Shown here in pieces: positions 33,582 through 41,112 of a DNA stretch of 48,300 nt. This stretch comes from Caryophanales bacterium (GTDB lineage: Bacteria; Bacillota_I; Bacilli_A; RFN20; CAG-826), in contig JAEESX010000004.1 in assembly GCA_016290145.1 (NCBI GenBank), positions 1 to 48,300 on the forward strand, written 5' to 3'. Positions within the stretch are counted from its first letter, which is position 1. The number at the start of each line of letters is the position of its first letter. Both the position numbers and the translations under genes were made by a program. The notes under the pieces are model-generated. The model was not told the DNA's origin, made no database searches, and saw nothing but the letters and a program-made list of their open reading frames with translations.

Positions 33582-34718
33582 ATGATAGAACTAAAAGGCG
33601 GATTAATTCTCGGAAAAAGCTCACCTAAGAAAGAAGTTTCATTTATTTATGAAAAGGGTGAGATTAACTATATCGACTATTCATCTTTTTATATTTATAA
33701 ATTTTTAAAACTCAAAGACATCGCTTTAGATAAGGGCGAGTTCTTTGTGGATAACATCAAAATTTATCCAACGGAAGATGAAGAAAAGACATTATTTTTC
33801 CTTGCGGTTAATTCCATCATTAAAGTGGACCTCTGCTTTGTCGTGGACAAGAAAGATAAAAAAGAAAAAGTTCAATTTGTCCAAGAACAATTACTCGAAT
33901 TAAAGAACTTCCCAGTTAATACAGAAAATGATAAAAACCTTAAAATTGCAGCGATTTTTGACAAAATTGCCGCTATTTCGCCATCTTATTTACTTGTTGA
34001 CTTAAATGACGAGGCTAACGGAACAAGCATCGAATTGATGAACCAACTCAACAAATATAAGGATGTTTTGACTATTGTTGTTTTGAGTCAAAAACCTAAA
34101 GTAGTTAAAGAAGAAAAACCAATCGTAGAAGATGAAGAAATTGAAGTTATCGATTTAGAAATTGGTGAAGAACGTCCAATGCTTTATGAATCAGATTATA
34201 GAGATAGCAAAGATGAAAACTTAGTGGTCTATGGTCTAAAGAAAAATGGATTCTTCAAAGCGCTTGGTGAAACACTTAAAACAAATATTATGGTTTTCCT
34301 TGCATTCATCATTCCTGCAATTGGTGTTATCGCATTCAGTTTGTTATCACCACTATATGCAAAAACAAGTAACGCTATCTTATTAATTCCATTTATTATC
34401 ACTATCATTGTTTGCTTTGGATTATATATGCTCATGACATATAAATGCGCTAACTTCGGTAGTTATAAATCTAAAGAAGAGAATAGAAAAAGAATTATAT
34501 TCTTTATCATTAACTGTGTAACCACTGCTATTGGTTATGGATTAGGTTTCTTAATCTATTTCCTATTTAAGAAGTTCGATGTTGATATTAAAGGAATGCC
34601 CGGAAACAATGTAGGCATTATTTTATCTATCGTTATGTCGGTAGTTTTAGTGACTGCAAACCTATATATTTATCCAGTCATTCATCCTTTAATTAATAGA
34701 ATTAAAAGAAATAGATAA
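33582..34718 (+). CDS. Unrecognised membrane protein with ATPase-like N-terminal part
   Basis: A 378-residue protein; I do not recognise the family. The start at MIELKGGLILGK is chosen because it follows the -10 box by 7 bases; longer frames would cover the promoter. Residues 1-195 are soluble. MIELKGG and, near residue 150, the hydrophobic strand PSYLLVDLNDE followed by a helix and LTIVVLSQ recall the outline of an ABC-type ATPase (first strand, Walker B, next strand), but no Walker A GxxxxGKS/T or signature motif is present, so any ATPase function is doubtful. An acidic linker (about 190-225) leads to four membrane helices (about 245-378) ending in a basic tail. It heads the plus-strand block before rpsP. 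Confidence 0.75.
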   Translation: MIELKGGLILGKSSPKKEVSFIYEKGEINYIDYSSFYIYKFLKLKDIALDKGEFFVDNIKIYPTEDEEKTLFFLAVNSIIKVDLCFVVDKKDKKEKVQFVQEQLLELKNFPVNTENDKNLKIAAIFDKIAAISPSYLLVDLNDEANGTSIELMNQLNKYKDVLTIVVLSQKPKVVKEEKPIVEDEEIEVIDLEIGEERPMLYESDYRDSKDENLVVYGLKKNGFFKALGETLKTNIMVFLAFIIPAIGVIAFSLLSPLYAKTSNAILLIPFIITIIVCFGLYMLMTYKCANFGSYKSKEENRKRIIFFIINCVTTAIGYGLGFLIYFLFKKFDVDIKGMPGNNVGIILSIVMSVVLVTANLYIYPVIHPLINRIKRNR

Positions 34719-34736
34719 TGTGTAAAGCATTTTTGC

Positions 34737-34765
34737 TTGACACCTATATATCTTATAAATAAAAT
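34737..34765 (+). promoter_or_regulatory. Promoter of rpsP-khpA(-rimM-trmD)
   Basis: A perfect TTGACA, a 17-base spacer and TAAAAT, about 28 bases before the rpsP start and its AAAGGAG ribosome site. Confidence 0.82.
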
Positions 34766-34793
34766 ATAAGATGGTAAAAAAGGAGTTACTATT

Positions 34794-35144
34794 ATGTCTG
34801 TCAAAATTAGATTAACAAAAATTGGTCGTCATAAGGACCCATTCTTCAGAATCGTTGCTATCGATTCCCGTACAGCCAGAGATGGCAAACCAGTTGAACA
34901 AATTGGCTACCTCGATCCAGCCAAAGGTATTGAAAGCGCAGTCATCAATGAAGAATTAGCACTCAAATGGTTAAACTTAGGTGCTATCCCATCTGACACA
35001 GTTAAAGCTGTCTTCAGCAAAAAAGGCTTAATGGCCAAATATGCTGAAAGCAAAAAACCAGCTGCTAAAGCAGAAAAGAAAGAAAAAGCTGCTAAAAAAC
35101 CAGCTGCTAAAAAAACAACCGCAAAAGCAAAGAAAGCAGAATAA
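34794..35144 (+). CDS. rpsP: Ribosomal protein S16 with basic tail
   Basis: A small-subunit protein of 116 residues; the core (1-82) carries the typical KIRLTKIGRHKDPFFRIVA, RDGKPVEQIGYLDP and ALKWLNLGAIPSDTV. The last 34 residues are almost only lysine, alanine, proline and threonine, longer than usual for S16. It opens the rpsP-khpA-rimM-trmD order conserved in Firmicutes, here on the opposite strand from its normal neighbours ffh and rplS. Confidence 0.98.
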   Translation: MSVKIRLTKIGRHKDPFFRIVAIDSRTARDGKPVEQIGYLDPAKGIESAVINEELALKWLNLGAIPSDTVKAVFSKKGLMAKYAESKKPAAKAEKKEKAAKKPAAKKTTAKAKKAE

Positions 35145-35147
35145 CCT

Positions 35148-35411
35148 ATGGATTACGAGAAGATTATTCGTACTCTCATTGATCCAATAGTCGAAGAACC
35201 AAAATCCGTTTTAATTAGAATTGATGAAGATTCAAACGGAAAAGACGTTAACATTCTCGTTGCTGCGGAAAAAGAAGATACCGCTCGTCTTATCGGTAGA
35301 TATGGCGTCGTGGCCAACTCCCTCAGAGAAATTATTTCTGTCGCAGGTAGAAGTGAAGACCGTCGCATCTTCTTAAGATTTGAATCATTTGATGATGAAA
35401 AAGAGGACTAG
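35148..35411 (+). CDS. khpA: KH-domain RNA-binding protein KhpA
   Basis: An 87-residue RNA-binding protein (YlqC family) that in Firmicutes acts with KhpB on cell-size and RNA metabolism. The KH core is visible, with the GxxG loop in ARLIGRYGVVANSLREIIS near residues 55-73. It follows rpsP by three bases. Its stop codon lies in the loop of the hairpin at 35398-35422, an unusual overlap of coding end and terminator-like structure. Confidence 0.95.
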   Translation: MDYEKIIRTLIDPIVEEPKSVLIRIDEDSNGKDVNILVAAEKEDTARLIGRYGVVANSLREIISVAGRSEDRRIFLRFESFDDEKED

Positions 35412-35422
35412 TCCTCTTTTTT
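35398..35422 (+). terminator. Terminator-like hairpin between khpA and rimM
   Basis: AAAAAGAGGA, loop CTAG, TCCTCTTTTTT: a 10-bp stem with a T tract. The khpA stop codon TAG is within the loop. As rimM starts ten bases later, the hairpin probably reduces transcription of rimM-trmD relative to rpsP-khpA. Confidence 0.8.
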
Positions 35423-35431
35423 GGTAAAAGT

Positions 35432-35941
35432 ATGAGCTATTTAAAGATTGGTAAAATTATTGATTCATATGGACTTGATGGAACATTCAAGGTTTTTAAC
35501 ACTACCGATAGTCCTAAAAAGAGATATGCAAAAGGAAACAAAGTATATCTTTATAACGAAACCACAGACGAAAGATTAGAGATGACTGTAGAAGCATTTC
35601 GTATGTCTGGACAATTGGTGTTCGTAAAGTTAAGTGGCATCGATAATCCAGAATCCGCGAAGGAATTTAAGGGTTTTGAAATCCACACTATCAAAGATAG
35701 AAAAGATTTAGAAGTAGGTTATTACTTTTACGAAGATTTAGTTGGTTGTTCTATTATTGATCAATCAAAAAATGAACTCGGAATTGTCAGTAAAGTTGAA
35801 GAATTCCCTGCTCAAATTACATTAAGAGTCAAACGCCAAAATGGTAAAGATTTCTTCGTTCCATTCGTGAAACAATTCATCAAAAAAGTTGATATTGATG
35901 CTAAGAAAATATATATAGAAGTTATCGAGGGCATGCTATGA
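35432..35941 (+). CDS. rimM: 16S rRNA processing protein RimM
   Basis: A 169-residue assembly factor of the 30S subunit head that binds S19. The N-terminal beta-barrel (about 1-85) has YLKIGKIIDSYGLDGTFKV; the C-terminal PRC-barrel-like part starts near GYYFYEDLVGCSII, typical of the family. It precedes and overlaps trmD by four bases (ATGA). The ribosome site is weak, perhaps relying on continued transcription and ribosomes from khpA. Confidence 0.96.
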   Translation: MSYLKIGKIIDSYGLDGTFKVFNTTDSPKKRYAKGNKVYLYNETTDERLEMTVEAFRMSGQLVFVKLSGIDNPESAKEFKGFEIHTIKDRKDLEVGYYFYEDLVGCSIIDQSKNELGIVSKVEEFPAQITLRVKRQNGKDFFVPFVKQFIKKVDIDAKKIYIEVIEGML

Positions 35942-36711
35942 AAATAACAATACTCACATTGTTTCCAGAAATGTTTGATGGCTTTCTAACTAATTCAATT
36001 ATTAAACGCGCAATCGCTAAAAACTTAGTAGAAATTTCAGTTGTAAACATCCGTGACTACACCAAAGATAAATATGGTCGCGTTGATAGCGCACCAGTCG
36101 GAGGCGGAGCTGGTTTGATTATGAAGTGTCAACCAATCATTGACTGCATTAATGATGTAAAAGACAGCAATTCTAAAGTCATTATGTTATCCCCAAAAGG
36201 ACAGCAATATGACCAGAAATTAGCGCATAAGTTACAGAATTCACAGCAAAACCTGATTCTTTTATGTGGACATTATGAAGGAATTGATGAACGCGTAAAT
36301 AAATATGTGGATGAACAAATTTCAATCGGTGATTACATTCTAACCGGTGGAGAAATAGGTGCTATGGCAATCGCTGATTCTATCATACGTTTGATTGATG
36401 GAGCAATCAGTGAAGATAGCATTGTGGAAGAATCATTCGAGGATGGTTTATTAGAATATCCACAATACACAGAACCATTCGATTATAACGGAGATAAGAT
36501 TCCAGATATCCTTTATAGCGGGAATCACACCGCCATAAACAAATGGAGAAAGAAACAAGCTCTTAAGATCACAAAAGAGTTACGTCCTGAACTATTAGAA
36601 AAGAGAAACTTGAGTAAAGAAGAAATCAAATTACTCAAGGAACTCGAAACTAACGAAACCCCTAAATGGGAAACTGATGCAATAGAAAAAGGACACAAAT
36701 TTATCAAATAA
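35938..36711 (+). CDS. trmD: tRNA (guanine37-N1)-methyltransferase
   Basis: A 257-residue SPOUT methyltransferase that methylates G37 of tRNAs reading CNN and some other codons to prevent frameshifting. The knot region has LLCGHYEGIDERVNKYVD and ISIGDYILTGGEIGAMAI; PVGGGAGLIMK near residue 57 and the C-terminal LWRKKQAL-like NKWRKKQALKIT fit the family. It ends the plus-strand block and faces ffh across a shared bidirectional terminator. Confidence 0.98.
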   Translation: MKITILTLFPEMFDGFLTNSIIKRAIAKNLVEISVVNIRDYTKDKYGRVDSAPVGGGAGLIMKCQPIIDCINDVKDSNSKVIMLSPKGQQYDQKLAHKLQNSQQNLILLCGHYEGIDERVNKYVDEQISIGDYILTGGEIGAMAIADSIIRLIDGAISEDSIVEESFEDGLLEYPQYTEPFDYNGDKIPDILYSGNHTAINKWRKKQALKITKELRPELLEKRNLSKEEIKLLKELETNETPKWETDAIEKGHKFIK

Positions 36712-36743
36712 AAAAAGAGGTTAACCACAACCTCTTCTTTTTT
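36711..36743. terminator. Bidirectional terminator between trmD and ffh
   Basis: An 8-bp stem (AAGAGGTT with AACCTCTT) with a 6-base loop, preceded by A residues and followed by CTTTTTTT, so both convergent transcripts end in a T tract. Confidence 0.92.
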
Positions 36744-38107
36744 TACATTGGGAAGCCGCCCATTCCCCCTAGGCCACCAAGGCCACCTGGAGGTAATCTT
36801 CCGCTCTTTTTATAGGATTCCATTTGCTTCATGGTTTCCTTCATTTGTTCATATTTCTTTAAGACACGATTAACATCCGCAACTGTTTTGCCAGATCCTT
36901 CAGCAACTCTTTGTTTTCTAGAATATTTGAAAACAGCAGGGTTACTTCTTTCATATGGAGTCATAGAGTTAATAACGACTTCAAAGTTCTTCATCTCTTT
37001 TTCTGCGAGAGCTTGTTGTTCAGGTGTAATCTTTGGCATGCCTGGAATTAATTTCATGAGGCCACCTAAAGAACCCATTTTTTGAACTTTCTTCATATTA
37101 TCTAACATATCGTTTAAATCGAATTTGCCAGACATCATCTTGCTAGCGGTTTTTCTCGCTTCTTTTTCATCCATTTCTTGTTGGACTTTTTCCGCTAAGG
37201 TGACTATGTCACCCATACCTAAGATACGGTCCGCCATTCTATCTGGATGGAAGATATCTAAATCAGTAACTTTTTCACCAATACCACTAAATTTGATTGG
37301 GACACCAGTCATATGTCTAATTGATAAGGCAGCACCACCACGGGCATCGCCATCTAACTTAGACATAATTGCACCAGTTAAAGTTAATTGTTTATTGAAT
37401 GAATCAGCAACGTTAACGGCATCTTGACCTGCCATAGCATCAATTAAGAGCAAGATTTCATCAGGATTCACTGCATCCTTAATATCATTAAGCTCTTTCA
37501 TTAATTGTTCATCGATTTGTAAACGACCAGCAGTATCGATGATTAAAACATCGTAATGCTCGTTAAATGCCTTATCACGGGCTTGTTTTGATATTTCTAC
37601 AGGAGAAACACCAGTACCAAGATTAACGAGGTCTACACCAATTGATTTAGCAATTTGTGCTAATTGGTCAATAGCAGCTGGACGATAGACGTCGCCTGCG
37701 GCTAATAAGACCTTTTTGTTTAACTTATTCTTCATTAAATAAGCTAACTTACCAGCACTTGTTGTTTTACCAGAACCTTGAAGACCAACCATCATAATGA
37801 TTGTAGGTCTATTATTTTGATAATGAAGTTCACTATCATCACTACCTAATAAAACGATTAATTCATCGTGAACAATCTTAACAAGCATTTGGGAAGGATT
37901 GAGTTTGCCCAAAACATCTTGGCCGATGGCTTTTTCACGAACATTATTTGTGAATTCTTTGACAACTTTATAGTTAACGTCTGCTTCTAACAAAGCAACG
38001 CGAATTTCTTTAAGCATGTCTTCCATGTTCTTCTCGGTTAAACGAGCTTGACCACGGATCTTTTTAAATATATTCGAGAGTTTATCACTTAAAGACTCAA
38101 ATGCCAT
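36743..38107 (-). CDS. ffh: Signal recognition particle protein Ffh (SRP54)
   Basis: A 454-residue GTPase that binds signal peptides and 4.5S RNA and targets membrane proteins with FtsY. The N domain (1-90) is followed by the G domain with GLQGSGKTTSAGKLA (near 106), DTAGRLQIDEQLM (near 188), TKLD-like MSKLDGDARGG (near 245), and the methionine-rich M domain (about 300-440) with PGMPK and the RNA-binding SxxRxxRIAxGSG counterpart SRKQRVAEGSGK. The end is a short glycine/methionine tail (LGGLGGMGGFPM). The start overlaps ylxM by 11 bases. Confidence 0.98.
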   Translation of the reverse strand: MAFESLSDKLSNIFKKIRGQARLTEKNMEDMLKEIRVALLEADVNYKVVKEFTNNVREKAIGQDVLGKLNPSQMLVKIVHDELIVLLGSDDSELHYQNNRPTIIMMVGLQGSGKTTSAGKLAYLMKNKLNKKVLLAAGDVYRPAAIDQLAQIAKSIGVDLVNLGTGVSPVEISKQARDKAFNEHYDVLIIDTAGRLQIDEQLMKELNDIKDAVNPDEILLLIDAMAGQDAVNVADSFNKQLTLTGAIMSKLDGDARGGAALSIRHMTGVPIKFSGIGEKVTDLDIFHPDRMADRILGMGDIVTLAEKVQQEMDEKEARKTASKMMSGKFDLNDMLDNMKKVQKMGSLGGLMKLIPGMPKITPEQQALAEKEMKNFEVVINSMTPYERSNPAVFKYSRKQRVAEGSGKTVADVNRVLKKYEQMKETMKQMESYKKSGRLPPGGLGGLGGMGGFPM

Positions 38108-38420
38108 GTTTCATCATCCTTTCCATCTCTTGTAATTGAGCAGCTAATTCTGGATTATCTGTATTCTCAATTGCAGATCTAATTTGTTGTAGTACTTTTA
38201 AACTACCAAGTTTATTTTCCATGTCTTCTAATTTGTTTTTTCCTTTTTTAATTGCGTCTTCCACCGCTGCTCTGGAGATTTTGCGGTTTTCAGCAATTTC
38301 AGAAATCGATAAATTATATGAGAAGTAATCTTCTAAGACTTCTTTTTGTGTTTTGCTAAGCATATTTGCATAGAGGCTTAATAGATCGACATAGCGAATT
38401 GTTTCATCAAAATTTGCCAT
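38097..38420 (-). CDS. ylxM: YlxM, putative SRP-associated helix-turn-helix protein
   Basis: A 107-residue cytoplasmic protein. Start chosen at MANFDETIRYVDLL with GGAGGAA upstream, right after the ftsY stop. The core resembles sigma-factor region 4: LLSLYANMLSKTQKEVLEDYF, then LSISEIAENRKISRAAVED and a charged helix. YlxM proteins sit between ftsY and ffh across Firmicutes and help SRP function in streptococci. The neighbours and order are exactly the expected ones. Confidence 0.95.
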   Translation of the reverse strand: MANFDETIRYVDLLSLYANMLSKTQKEVLEDYFSYNLSISEIAENRKISRAAVEDAIKKGKNKLEDMENKLGSLKVLQQIRSAIENTDNPELAAQLQEMERMMKHGI

Positions 38421-38421
38421 T

Positions 38422-39393
38422 CTATTCTTCCTCCACACATAAGCCATAGAGGTATTTATCTAAATCAAATTCCTGCAAATCTTCCATTTTTTCACCTAAA
38501 CCGATGAATCTGACAGGAACTCCGAGTTCATCACGAATCGCTAAGATAATGCCGCCTTTGCTGGTTCCGTCCATCTTTGTGATAACGACACCAGTTAGAT
38601 TTGTAACTTCTGCAAACGCTTTGGCTTGGATAACACCGTTTTGTCCTGTTGTGGCATCGATAATTAAGAATGTATCTTGTGGAGCACCCTCGACTTCTTT
38701 ACCGATGACGCGTTTAATCTTCGCTAACTCGGACATAAGGTTAACTTTTGTCTGTAACCTACCAGCGGTATCAACAATTACAAGGTCGCAACCCGCTTCT
38801 TTCGCGCGTTTTACACCATCGTATGCGACGGATGCAGGATCGGCTTCAGGTTTACCTGTGGCAATTTCAATCTTTAAACGCTCTGCCCAAATTGTTAATT
38901 GCTCAGTCGCGCCCGCTCTAAATGTATCCGCGGCAACAAGCATAACTTTCTTGCCTTGGTTAATATAGCGATAGGCTAATTTAGCAATGGTTGTGGTTTT
39001 ACCAACGCCGTTTACGCCCACTACTAACAATACTGTTGGCGTACCAGGTGTGAATGATAATTCGTTTTGGATATCACCTTTAGAGGCATAGCCAACGAAC
39101 ATACGGTCAACAAGGATTTCATTGATAGTTTGAGGATCGGTAATGCCTTCTTCTCTACTTCTATCAAGGACTTCTTCGATGATATTTAAAGCAAAATTGA
39201 TACCAACATCGGACTCAATTAAGATTTGTTCTAATTCATCAAAATAATCTTGGTTGACTGTTTTATATCTTTCAGAAAGATTCTTTAACTTAGACGAAAA
39301 GTTCTTTCTCGACCTTTCCATACCTTTGGAGTATTGTTCAGTGGTCTTATCTTTCTTTTTAAACTTCTCTTTTAGAAATGATAGTAATCCCAT
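38422..39393 (-). CDS. ftsY: Signal recognition particle receptor FtsY
   Basis: A 323-residue membrane-associated GTPase that receives Ffh-ribosome complexes. After a short, very basic N-terminus (about 1-45; the long acidic A domain of E. coli is missing, as in most Firmicutes) come the N domain and the G domain with VVGVNGVGKTTTIAKLAYR, AADTFRAGATEQL, VDTAGRLQ and TKMDGTSKGG, and the end VRFIGLGEKMEDL. The start overlaps the rnc stop by one base (TAATG) with AAGGAG before it. The smc gene normally between rnc and ftsY is absent. Confidence 0.98.
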   Translation of the reverse strand: MGLLSFLKEKFKKKDKTTEQYSKGMERSRKNFSSKLKNLSERYKTVNQDYFDELEQILIESDVGINFALNIIEEVLDRSREEGITDPQTINEILVDRMFVGYASKGDIQNELSFTPGTPTVLLVVGVNGVGKTTTIAKLAYRYINQGKKVMLVAADTFRAGATEQLTIWAERLKIEIATGKPEADPASVAYDGVKRAKEAGCDLVIVDTAGRLQTKVNLMSELAKIKRVIGKEVEGAPQDTFLIIDATTGQNGVIQAKAFAEVTNLTGVVITKMDGTSKGGIILAIRDELGVPVRFIGLGEKMEDLQEFDLDKYLYGLCVEEE

Positions 39394-40076
39394 TAGACAC
39401 TCCTTTTCTTTAATGCATTCTTCGCAGCATCTTGTTCTGCGCTTTTTTTACTTTTTCCTGTACCGGAAGCTAGAACGATTTCGTTAAACATCGCGTTCAC
39501 GGTGTATACGCGGTCATGCGCTGGTCCGGACATGCTTATAACGACATAATGCACGCTCTCGCGATGCTCTGCTTGCATCTCTTCTTGAAGCATACTCTTA
39601 TAGTCTGTTAAGTCTTCTTGACCAAAGGTCAATAAGTCATCACGAATGATGTTTTTAATAAAATTAAATGTGAATTCTATACCTTGATCGATATAGATTG
39701 CGCCAACTAAAGCTTCAAAGCAATCTTCTAAAATCTTATCGCTTTGATTAACTTGCTTTTGGCTAATTGAATGTCCAGTTTTAATGAAATCTGCTAATTC
39801 GATTTTTCTCGCATATTTAGATAACGATTTTGTATTCACTAAGAAACTTCTTAGTTTAGACATATTTCCAGGTTCCATTTCACCGAATTCATTGAATATT
39901 AAATCCGCTGAAACATAATCTAAAACGGCGTCTCCCATATATTCGAGACGTTCATTATCGTTATGCTTTGTATTAGCATCCGCATTAAAGGAAGAATGTG
40001 TTAATGCTAATTCATAAATAGTCACATCCTTTGGCTGAACATTAATAGATTTTAATAGTTCATTAATGTTACGCAT
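39393..40076 (-). CDS. rnc: Ribonuclease III
   Basis: A 227-residue double-strand-specific endonuclease that processes rRNA and mRNAs. The catalytic motif is NERLEYMGDAVLDYV near residue 40, with the second acidic site DCFEALVGAIYIDQG near 115. The dsRNA-binding domain (about 155-225) ends with GKSKKSAEQDAAKNALKK. The gene overlaps plsX by eight bases. fabD, fabG and acpP, usually between plsX and rnc, are missing. Confidence 0.98.
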   Translation of the reverse strand: MRNINELLKSINVQPKDVTIYELALTHSSFNADANTKHNDNERLEYMGDAVLDYVSADLIFNEFGEMEPGNMSKLRSFLVNTKSLSKYARKIELADFIKTGHSISQKQVNQSDKILEDCFEALVGAIYIDQGIEFTFNFIKNIIRDDLLTFGQEDLTDYKSMLQEEMQAEHRESVHYVVISMSGPAHDRVYTVNAMFNEIVLASGTGKSKKSAEQDAAKNALKKRSV

Positions 40077-41049
40077 TTTCTATTCCTTTCTTGATGGCGT
40101 TTACTACGTCTTTTTCCGCTAATAATTTAGCAACACGCAAAGCGTGATAGAATGCTCTAGCATCGCTACTGCCATGCGCTTTAACTACGTTACCATTGAT
40201 ACCTAATAACATCGCACCACCGGTGTTTTTATAGTCCATTGTGTCAGCCATTTCTTTCATGCCTTTTCTAACATGTAAATAGCCTAACTTAGACCATAAG
40301 TTTCTCTTAAAGGCTTTCTTAATCATTCCAGACATCATCTTAGCGATACCTTCGCTGGACTTAAGAAAGATGTTACCAGTAAAGCCATCTGCGACGACAA
40401 CATCAGCGTCACCATTAAGTGCGTATCTTGCTTCAATGTTTCCAGAGAATCCTTCAAAGTTAGATTCTTTAAGTAACTTATAAGCTTCTTTAACTTCTGG
40501 AGCACCTTTGCCTTCTTCAGCACCATTACTTAATAAGTAAGTCTTTGGTTGTTCAATGCCGTAGATGCTTTGAGCATAGAGCTTACCCATTAAAGCGAAT
40601 TGCACTAATTCTTCTGGTGAGTTTTCGTTATTCGCACCGATATCTAATATAGTTACGTATTTGCCTTTAATTGATGTTGGGAAAGGAGCCACTAAAGCTG
40701 CTCTTTTAACACCAGGAATCATTTTTAGATTAATTGTTGCTGCGCTTAAAAAGCCACCTGTTGATCCGCAAGAAACAATGGCATCAAGACCTTCATCCTT
40801 CATGGTTTTAATAGCCACCATCATAGATGAGTTCTTAAGTCTCATTACTTCGAGTGCGCCCGCTTCCATAGGCACGACATCGCGAGCATCAAGGATTCTA
40901 ACTTTTCCTTCGAGAGATTCTAATTCTTCTTTTTTACCAACAACTGTGAGTTCAACATCACTGTAGTCTTTTAAGAAGTTATTAATCGCTTCAACGACAA
41001 TCGCGGAACCATTATCTCCGCCCATAGCATCAACAACAATTTTAACCAT
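40069..41049 (-). CDS. plsX: Phosphate acyltransferase PlsX
   Basis: A 326-residue soluble enzyme that converts acyl-ACP to acyl-phosphate, the donor for PlsY in phosphatidic acid synthesis; it also accepts acyl-phosphate made by fatty acid kinase and turns it into acyl-ACP. Family motifs include VDAMGGDNGSAIVVEAI at the start, VSCGSTGGFLSAA near 90, LLSNGAEEGKG near 165 and ADGFTGNIFLKSSEG near 215. It has its own promoter, with an unusual double ACATGT around the -10 box, and opens the plsX-rnc-ftsY-ylxM-ffh operon. Confidence 0.97.
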   Translation of the reverse strand: MVKIVVDAMGGDNGSAIVVEAINNFLKDYSDVELTVVGKKEELESLEGKVRILDARDVVPMEAGALEVMRLKNSSMMVAIKTMKDEGLDAIVSCGSTGGFLSAATINLKMIPGVKRAALVAPFPTSIKGKYVTILDIGANNENSPEELVQFALMGKLYAQSIYGIEQPKTYLLSNGAEEGKGAPEVKEAYKLLKESNFEGFSGNIEARYALNGDADVVVADGFTGNIFLKSSEGIAKMMSGMIKKAFKRNLWSKLGYLHVRKGMKEMADTMDYKNTGGAMLLGINGNVVKAHGSSDARAFYHALRVAKLLAEKDVVNAIKKGIENA

Positions 41050-41062
41050 AGTAAATACCTCG

Positions 41063-41098
41063 ACATGTATTCTAACATGTTAAGCCTCTATAAAACAA
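41063..41098 (-). promoter_or_regulatory. Promoter and operator-like repeat of plsX-rnc-ftsY-ylxM-ffh
   Basis: On the minus strand TTGTTT, an 18-base spacer ending in TGT, then TAGAAT (extended -10). The -10 hexamer is flanked on both sides by the palindrome ACATGT (41063-41068 and 41075-41080), so a 18-base symmetric unit covers the promoter core. The -35 box overlaps a weak hairpin (AAAACAAT/ATTGTTTT) that follows recG. Confidence 0.55.
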
Positions 41099-41112
41099 TT
41101 TTTATTGTTTTT

